A stretch of DNA of 10,164 nucleotides from an uncultured Erythrobacteraceae bacterium (GTDB taxonomy: Bacteria > Pseudomonadota > Alphaproteobacteria > Sphingomonadales > Sphingomonadaceae), in NCBI GenBank assembly GCA_946482075.1, contig CAMLQG010000106.1, forward strand, positions 1 to 10,164, in the 5' to 3' direction. The translations under genes and the position numbers were made by a program. The notes beneath the pieces are model-generated. The model ran no database searches and was not told where the DNA came from. It worked only from the letters and a program-made list of their open reading frames with translations. This document shows, piece after piece, positions 5,840 to 10,164 of this stretch. Every line of letters starts with the position of its first letter. Position 1 is the stretch's first letter.

Positions 5840-6100
5840 TCAGAGTGCTGCGACTCGCTTCGTGAGACGAGCCATCTTGCGCGAGGCCGTGTTCTTGTGG
5901 AGCACGCCGCGGGCGACGCCACGGGCCAGTTCGGGCTGCGCGTCCTTGAGAGCTGCTTCGGCGGCCTGCTTGTCACCGGTGGTGAGAGCAGTCTCGACCT
6001 TCTTCACGAAGCTGCGGATGCGGCTGATGCGCGCACCGTTGATTTCCGCGCGGCGGTCGTTGCGGCGGATGCGCTTGCGGGCTTGCGGCGTATTGGCCAT
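5840..6100 (-). CDS. rpsT: 30S ribosomal protein S20
   Basis: S20 is a small basic protein that binds 16S rRNA early in assembly of the 30S subunit. The 86-residue product has the family's usual length and wording: [17 protein letters not shown] at the start, IRSFVKKVE in the first helix, and [19 protein letters not shown] near the end. It is rich in Lys, Arg and Ala and helical throughout. ATG 6100 has GAAGGA five bases upstream. It lies 138 bases after mutM and about 500 bases before dnaA, all leftward, which is the common alphaproteobacterial order. A strong terminator follows, so dnaA is probably transcribed mainly from its own promoter. A candidate promoter lies at 6201-6229. In E. coli S20 represses its own translation; nothing here shows that directly. 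Confidence 0.97.
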   Translation of the reverse strand: MANTPQARKRIRRNDRRAEINGARISRIRSFVKKVETALTTGDKQAAEAALKDAQPELARGVARGVLHKNTASRKMARLTKRVAAL

Positions 6101-6200
6101 GTCTGTCCTTCGTTGAGGCGGCCTCCTGGCAGCGCCCTATCCTTCAAAACTGCTGCGATTACGCGGTTTCGGGCCGTGACCCGCCCCGCGAGAAGGGCGG

Positions 6201-6229
6201 CCCTTACCCAAGCGCCCCCGAATCGTCAA
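6201..6229 (-). promoter_or_regulatory. Candidate rpsT promoter
   Basis: Just after the mutM stop the minus strand has CTTGACG, a good -35 (TTGACG at plus-strand 6224-6229), then 17 bases, then TAAGGG (6201-6206) as a poor -10. The leader would be about 90 bases. A GC hairpin (CCGCCC 6181-6186 with GGGCGG 6195-6200) lies at the presumed start point; it has no T-run and does not look like a mutM terminator. Confidence 0.35.
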
Positions 6230-6238
6230 GCAATCTGG

Positions 6239-7051
6239 TCACTTCTGGCAGCTGGGACAGAGCCAGGTGCTCCGTCCGCCCTGCACGGTCCGGCGGATCG
6301 CCGTCCCGCAACGGGTGCAGGGCTCGCCTTCGCGGCCATAGACGTGGAAGCGCGTCGCGAAATAGCCGAGCTGGCCATCGGGGCGTGCATAGTCGCGCAG
6401 GGTCGATCCGCCATCCGCGATCGATTCGTGCAGGACCGCGCGGATTTCCGGCACCAGCCGTTCCAATAGGGCGCGCGACACCCTGCCCGCCGCCTTGTGC
6501 GGATCGATGCCCGCGCGGAACAGGGCTTCGCAGACATAGATGTTGCCCAGCCCGGCCACGATGCGCTGGTCGAGCAGCAGCAGCTTGATCGCCTGCTTGC
6601 GTCCGGCGAAGGCGGCCTTGAGATGCGCTGCGGACAGATCGTCGCCCAGCGGTTCCGGCCCCATGGCTGCGAATTGCGGCCAGACGGCCAGAGCATCAGT
6701 CTCCAGCAGATCGACCGAACCGAACCGGCGGGCATCGTTGAGCGCAAAACGATGGCCATGGGTCTCCAGCACGAGATGGTCGTGCTTGCCCAGATCCTCG
6801 GGATCGATCCGCCAGCGCCCGCTCATGCCCAGGTGGAACACCATGGTCTGCGCGCGGTCGGTATGGAGCAGGCCATACTTCGCTCTGCGCCCCAGCGCGG
6901 TGATCCGTGCACCGGTGAGCTGCTGGACCAGATCGGGCGGGAAAGGCCGCCGGAGGTCCGGACGGAAAAGCGAGACGCGCTCGATCCGTTCCCCTTCGAG
7001 GAAGCGGGCAAGCCCGCGCACGGTGGTTTCGACTTCGGGAAGCTCCGGCAT
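6239..7051 (-). CDS. mutM: Formamidopyrimidine-DNA glycosylase (Fpg)
   Basis: MutM removes 8-oxoguanine and ring-opened purines from DNA and cuts the resulting abasic site by beta/delta elimination. The 270-residue protein has every hallmark: MPELPEVETT at the N-terminus, where Pro2 is the nucleophile and Glu3 assists, a catalytic-type lysine K58 (RRAKYG), HLGMSGR (73-79), NDARRFG (105-111), and a C-terminal zinc finger with C245, C248, C265 and C268 including GGRSTW with R260. Start choice is fixed by biochemistry: Pro must be residue 2, so ATG 7051 is right and the longer frame to 7087 is wrong. The ribosome site is weak. It reads toward rpsT and dnaA and diverges from the transporter gene across a palindromic repeat. 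Confidence 0.97.
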   Translation of the reverse strand: MPELPEVETTVRGLARFLEGERIERVSLFRPDLRRPFPPDLVQQLTGARITALGRRAKYGLLHTDRAQTMVFHLGMSGRWRIDPEDLGKHDHLVLETHGHRFALNDARRFGSVDLLETDALAVWPQFAAMGPEPLGDDLSAAHLKAAFAGRKQAIKLLLLDQRIVAGLGNIYVCEALFRAGIDPHKAAGRVSRALLERLVPEIRAVLHESIADGGSTLRDYARPDGQLGYFATRFHVYGREGEPCTRCGTAIRRTVQGGRSTWLCPSCQK

Positions 7052-7085
7052 GCAGGGTTCGATACCGAGGGATGGGCGCTGCGCC

Positions 7086-7187
7086 AACTTGTTTCAGGGC
7101 CCATTTCTCCCCATGCACGGGCGGACCCGGAGGCGGGACGGATTCTGGAGCCGAAGGCGTGCTTGCACAACAAGTTCAGGACGACGA
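7086..7187. repeat. Bipartite palindromic intergenic repeat, copy 2 (degenerate)
   Basis: Positions 7106-7086, read on the minus strand, match 225-245 of copy 1 at 20 of 21 bases (core CCTGAAACAAGTT). The right arm, AACAAGTTCAGGACGACG (7169-7186), matches the other end of copy 1. The self-pairing stems are weaker than in copy 1. The centre holds a small GTGC-TT-GCAC hairpin (7159-7168). Like copy 1, it fills a space between divergent genes and ends beside the ribosome site of the rightward gene. Confidence 0.65.
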
Positions 7188-7197
7188 AGGATCGAGA

Positions 7198-8151
7198 GTG
7201 GAAGACCAAGCAGATCGCGGCGGGCAGGCGCGCGCTTTCGCCATGCTGGGGCTGGTGATGCTGCTCTGGGCGGGCAATTCGATCGTCGGACGTGCGGTGC
7301 GGCTGGATATTCCGCCCTTCACTCTGGCGTTCGTGCGCTGGACCGGCGCCTTGCTGCTGATCCTGCCGTTCGCGATTCCGCCGGTCAGGAGGGACTGGCC
7401 CGCGATCCGGCGGGGCTGGAAGCCGATCCTGGCGCTGGGCCTGCTGGGCGTCGCGGCGTTCAACGCGTTCCTCTATTCGGGCCTGCGCCACACCACCGCG
7501 ACCAATGCGCTGCTGCTCCAGGCCGCGATCCCGGCCCTTGTCGTCGCGCTCGACCGCGCGATCTTCGGCACGCGGCCGAAACTCCTCCAGGCAATCGGCG
7601 TCGCCATCTCGACGCTGGGCGTGGTCGCGATCGTCTTCCGGGGCGATCCGGCGGCCGCGCTCGACCTGCATTTCGGCATCGGAGACGCCCTGGTGCTGGC
7701 CGGCGTGGTGGTCTGGTCGCTCTACACCGTGCTTCTGCGCCTGCGGCCGGGCATCGCCCCGGTCAGCTTCGTGGCGCTGACATTCGCGATCGGGGTGTTG
7801 GCCATGGCGCCGCTGGCTTTCATGGAATGGCGGGCGGGCGAGATGATCCGCTGGAGCCCGCAGGTGATCGGGGCTTTCGCCTATGTCGCGGTGCTGCCGT
7901 CGCTTGTCGCTTATGTCCTCTACAATGCGGCGGTCGGCAAGCTCGGCCCCGGACGCGCCGGACAGGCGATCACGCTGATGCCGCTGTTCGGCGCGCTGCT
8001 CTCGGTCGCGCTGCTGGGCGAGGTGCTCCAGCCCTATCACCTGGCGGGCATGGCGCTGATCCTGGCCGGCATCGTGCTCGGCGCGCTGGCCCTGCGGCGG
8101 AAAGACGGCACTGGCGCGGGGGATGCGCCGCCGCTACAGCACCGCCCATGA
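7198..8151 (+). CDS. EamA-family (drug/metabolite transporter) membrane protein
   Basis: A 317-residue inner-membrane transporter with about ten hydrophobic helices arranged as two EamA repeats (about 17-148 and 160-300). Typical wording includes MLLWAGNSIVGRAV (21-34), FNAFLYSGLRHTTATNALLL (88-107) and the second-repeat end MPLFGALLSVALLGE (261-275). Family members export or import amino acids, nucleosides or other metabolites; the substrate is unknown here. The start is GTG 7198 with AAGGA six bases upstream. Upstream in-frame starts at 7072 and 7159 lie in the palindromic repeat and give a non-membrane, Gly-rich extension, so I reject them; the internal ATG at MLGLV (residue 16) is also possible. 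The stop overlaps the ubiE start (ATGA), implying one transcript and translational coupling. The tail after the last helix is short and hydrophilic. Confidence 0.92.
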   Translation: MEDQADRGGQARAFAMLGLVMLLWAGNSIVGRAVRLDIPPFTLAFVRWTGALLLILPFAIPPVRRDWPAIRRGWKPILALGLLGVAAFNAFLYSGLRHTTATNALLLQAAIPALVVALDRAIFGTRPKLLQAIGVAISTLGVVAIVFRGDPAAALDLHFGIGDALVLAGVVVWSLYTVLLRLRPGIAPVSFVALTFAIGVLAMAPLAFMEWRAGEMIRWSPQVIGAFAYVAVLPSLVAYVLYNAAVGKLGPGRAGQAITLMPLFGALLSVALLGEVLQPYHLAGMALILAGIVLGALALRRKDGTGAGDAPPLQHRP

Positions 8152-8897
8152 GCGATACAGGTCAGGTCCCCTTCGGCTACGAGGACATCGCGGAAGACGA
8201 AAAGGTCGCCCGCGTGGGAGCCGTCTTCTCCAGCGTGGCGCGCAAATATGACGTGATGAACGATGCCATGTCCGGCGGCATGCACCGGTTGTGGAAAGAC
8301 CGCTTCGTGCGCCGGGTGAAGCCGCGCGCGGGCGAAGCGATCCTCGATATGGCGGGCGGCACGGGCGACATCGCTTTCCGCCTCGCCGCACAGGGCGCGG
8401 ACGTGACCGTGGCGGACATCAACCAGGACATGCTGGATGTAGGCATCGAACGCGCGATGGATCGCGGGATCGCCAACGATTCCGGGGGTCTCGTCTGGTC
8501 TTGCCAGAACGCGGAAGAGCTGGCCTATCCCGATCGCATTTTCGATGCCTACACCATCGCTTTCGGGATCCGCAACGTCACTCATATCGACAAGGCCCTG
8601 GCCGAAGCGCATCGCGTGCTGAAGCGCGGCGGGCGGTTCTTCTGCCTGGAATTCTCGACTACCGAATGGCCTGGCTTCAAGGAAGCCTACGACCTCTACT
8701 CGCACCGCCTGGTGCCCAAGATCGGCAAGGCCATCGCCGGTGACGAGGAGAGCTACCGTTATCTCATCGAATCGATCCGGCGTTTCCCGACCATGCCGCA
8801 ATTCGAAAGCATGATCCGCAAGGCGGGCTTCACGCGCACGAAAGTGGAGCCGATCCTGGGCGGTCTGGTCGCGATCCATTCGGGCTGGAAAATCTGA
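8148..8897 (+). CDS. ubiE: Ubiquinone/menaquinone biosynthesis C-methyltransferase UbiE
   Basis: UbiE uses S-adenosylmethionine to methylate the benzoquinol ring in ubiquinone synthesis (and demethylmenaquinol where present). The 249-residue protein has the family signatures YDVMNDAMSGGMHRLWK (34-50) and RVLKRGGRFFCLEFS (156-170), and the SAM-binding loop LDMAGGTGDIA (66-76) with acidic VADIN after the next strand. It ends IHSGWKI, as most UbiE proteins do. Length is normal. The start ATG 8148 overlaps the transporter stop by four bases, so ribosomes probably reinitiate; no strong separate ribosome site is seen. ubiB follows after a 130-base repeat-filled gap and is likely on the same transcript. 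An alphaproteobacterium would be expected to use ubiquinone, so the ubiquinone role is inferred to be the main one. Confidence 0.97.
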   Translation: MSDTGQVPFGYEDIAEDEKVARVGAVFSSVARKYDVMNDAMSGGMHRLWKDRFVRRVKPRAGEAILDMAGGTGDIAFRLAAQGADVTVADINQDMLDVGIERAMDRGIANDSGGLVWSCQNAEELAYPDRIFDAYTIAFGIRNVTHIDKALAEAHRVLKRGGRFFCLEFSTTEWPGFKEAYDLYSHRLVPKIGKAIAGDEESYRYLIESIRRFPTMPQFESMIRKAGFTRTKVEPILGGLVAIHSGWKI

Positions 8898-8903
8898 TGG
8901 GGG

Positions 8904-9024
8904 GACGAACGCATTCGCCCCTCCCCTTCAGGGGAGGGGGCGGGGTGGGGCCTGTCGGACGTATGCAGCGCCGGAGGCGACGCCCCGCCCCCTGCCCCTC
9001 CCCTGGAGGGGAGGGGAGTTCGTC
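8904..9024. repeat. GC-rich nested palindromic element between ubiE and ubiB
   Basis: The outer ends are GACGAAC (8904-8910) and GTTCGTC (9018-9024). Inside are two near-identical hairpins, each CCCCTCCCC paired with GGGGAGGGG: 8918-8926/8931-8939 (loop TTCA) and 8995-9003/9008-9016 (loop TGGA). Between them GGCGGGG (8939-8945) faces CCCCGCC (8982-8988). The 3' arm of the second hairpin and its flank hold the only purine-rich sequence (GGAG, 9015-9018) near the ubiB start. Elements of this kind are scattered through sphingomonad genomes. Confidence 0.8.
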
Positions 9025-9027
9025 TGC

Positions 9028-10164
9028 ATGAACCGCTCGCCCACTCATATCTGGCGCCTGCTCAGATGGGGGCGCACGTTGGCCCGGCATGGTGCGCTGC
9101 GCGGGATCGAACGCAGCCCCGACACGCCGGTGCCGGTGCGCCGGCTGGTGCGCCTGGCGCGCCTCGGCACGTTCCAGCCCAAAGAGCCCGACTATGCCGG
9201 CGCGTTCCAGGCGATCGGGCCGGCCGCGATCAAGCTCGGCCAGACTCTGGCGACCCGGCCCGACATAGTGGGCGAAGCGGCGGCGCAGAATCTGCTCTCC
9301 CTGCAGGACAGCCTGCCGCCGCTCCCCTTCGACAGCATCCAGCGCGAGATCGAGCGCGGCTTCGAACGGCCGATCGCCGCGCTTTTCGCCGAGATCGATC
9401 CGCATCCCGTGGGATCGGCGTCCATCGCCCAGGTCCATCGCGCGGTCACGGCGGATGGGAAAGTGGTCGCAGTGAAAGTCCTGCGGCCCGGCATTCGCGA
9501 AAAGTTCGCGCGCGACATCCAGACCTATGAATGGGCCGCCGCCCATCTCGAAGGGCTGGGGGGCGAAGCGCGGCGGCTGCGTCCGCGCGCCACCATCGCG
9601 AACTTCAAGCGCTGGACCAATCGCGAGCTCGATCTGCGGCGAGAGGCGGCGTCCGCCAGCGAACTTGCCGATACGATGAAGGGATTCGAAGGCTATATCG
9701 TCCCCGCCATCGATTGGGACCGGACCAACGGCCGGGTGATGACGGTCGAATGGGTGGACGGCGTCAAGATCAGCGATATCGCCGCGCTGCGCGCGGCGGG
9801 GCACGATCTCCCGCAGCTCGCCAACCGGCTGGTGCTGGCCTTCCTCACGCAGGCGATCAGCGGCGGTTTCTTCCATGCCGACATGCACCAGGGCAATCTC
9901 TTCGTCCGGCCGGACGGGACGATCGTGGCGATCGATTTCGGGATCATGGGCCGGATCGATCGGCGCGCGCGGCAATGGCTGGCGGAAATCCTCTATGGCC
10001 TCACCACCGGCGATTATCGTCGCGTGGCCGAAATCCATTTCGAAGCGCAATATGTCCCGGCCTATCACTCGGTCGACGAGTTCGCGACCGCGCTGCGCGC
10101 AGTGGGCGAGCCGATGCGCGGCAAGCCGGTCAGCGAACTGAGCGTGGGCCAGATGTTCGACGGG
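9028..10164 (+). CDS. ubiB: UbiB-family protein (ubiquinone biosynthesis accessory ATPase), C-terminus beyond window
   Basis: UbiB is a membrane-bound protein-kinase-like ATPase of the ADCK/COQ8 type needed for ubiquinone synthesis. The 379 codons present have no stop; a full protein is about 500 residues, so the C-terminal membrane helices are missing. Seen in order: the family-specific KLGQ (69-72), the Ala-rich loop as GSASIAQVH (129-137), the ATP lysine K150 (VAVK), the EA segment at LDLRREA (201-207), the catalytic-loop equivalent HADMHQGN (283-290) and DFG (303-305). The usual HADxHPGN has Q in place of P. The start ATG 9028 gives the normal N-terminus; its nearest ribosome site (GGAG, nine bases upstream) is supplied by the preceding repeat. 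It follows ubiE in the same direction. Identification is firm from the KxGQ motif and neighbourhood. Confidence 0.95.
   Translation, partial: MNRSPTHIWRLLRWGRTLARHGALRGIERSPDTPVPVRRLVRLARLGTFQPKEPDYAGAFQAIGPAAIKLGQTLATRPDIVGEAAAQNLLSLQDSLPPLPFDSIQREIERGFERPIAALFAEIDPHPVGSASIAQVHRAVTADGKVVAVKVLRPGIREKFARDIQTYEWAAAHLEGLGGEARRLRPRATIANFKRWTNRELDLRREAASASELADTMKGFEGYIVPAIDWDRTNGRVMTVEWVDGVKISDIAALRAAGHDLPQLANRLVLAFLTQAISGGFFHADMHQGNLFVRPDGTIVAIDFGIMGRIDRRARQWLAEILYGLTTGDYRRVAEIHFEAQYVPAYHSVDEFATALRAVGEPMRGKPVSELSVGQMFDG

Noticed and set aside
7052..7087. Longer start for MutM
   Set aside because: Fpg needs proline as residue 2 for catalysis, which fixes the start at 7051.
7072..7197. N-terminal extension of the transporter
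   Set aside because: It is encoded by the palindromic repeat, is Gly-rich and soluble, and GTG 7198 has a good ribosome site just before the first membrane helix.
6540..8147. Plus-strand frame leading into ubiE through mutM and the transporter
   Set aside because: Only the part from ATG 8148 resembles a protein family. The upstream part is antisense to mutM and out of frame with the transporter.
9883..9906. UbiB HADMHQGN (Gln for the usual Pro) as a sign of an inactive protein
   Set aside because: The other key residues (KLGQ, K150, DFG) are intact, and I believe Gln is common at this place in alphaproteobacterial UbiB, so it is probably lineage wording.
8830..10068. Long minus-strand open frame opposite ubiB (412 codons)
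   Set aside because: The plus strand carries the KLGQ, HADMHQGN and DFG motifs of UbiB; the opposite frame is a codon-bias shadow that also runs through the repeat.
1..10164. CRISPR array, tRNA or rRNA genes, transposase or phage genes
   Set aside because: No regularly spaced direct repeats, no cloverleaf or rRNA-like sequence and no transposase or integrase motifs were seen on either strand; the repeats found are palindromic intergenic elements.

Overview
The window looks like chromosomal DNA of a GC-rich alphaproteobacterium, most likely an order Sphingomonadales member (Erythrobacter/Novosphingobium-like). The reasons are the gene block ubiB-ubiE // mutM-rpsT-dnaA, which is typical of alphaproteobacteria, the flavour of the DnaA, UbiB and DapB proteins, and several kinds of short palindromic intergenic repeats of the sort common in sphingomonads. 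The assignment rests on protein recognition and synteny only. I see no phage, transposon, CRISPR array or RNA gene.

Layout. The left edge (1-149, minus) is the N-terminal end of dapB (lysine/diaminopimelate synthesis). It diverges from a CobB/SIRT5-type sirtuin (272-988, plus) across an intergenic space almost filled by a bipartite palindromic repeat. The sirtuin converges on a leftward pair, an MscS-type mechanosensitive channel followed by a MoeB/ThiF-type E1-like adenylyltransferase (2912 to 1022). A palindrome between the converging ends also supplies the adenylyltransferase stop codon. A 348-base stretch without a recognisable gene follows, then a leftward VOC (glyoxalase-fold) protein (3680 to 3261).

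The centre is the leftward core block mutM (7051 to 6239), rpsT (6100 to 5840) and dnaA (5343 to 3892). rpsT and dnaA are separated by about 500 bases. That gap holds a strong intrinsic terminator overlapping other hairpins, an AT-rich candidate dnaA promoter with a GANTC site in its spacer, a perfect palindrome with another GANTC at its centre, and a possible long dnaA leader. To the right an EamA-type drug/metabolite transporter (7198-8151, plus) overlaps ubiE by ATGA. ubiE is followed by a 121-base GC-rich nested repeat and then ubiB, which runs off the right edge.

Taken together this is mostly housekeeping: replication initiation (DnaA), translation (S20), oxidised-base repair (MutM), ubiquinone synthesis (UbiE, UbiB), amino-acid synthesis (DapB), protein deacylation (sirtuin), sulfur-carrier activation (MoeB-like) and osmotic protection (MscS). 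I did not find a convincing undescribed multi-gene system. The most interesting signals are regulatory: the nested hairpins after rpsT, the dnaA control region, and repeats that sit exactly at gene starts and stops and may supply a stop codon and a ribosome binding site.
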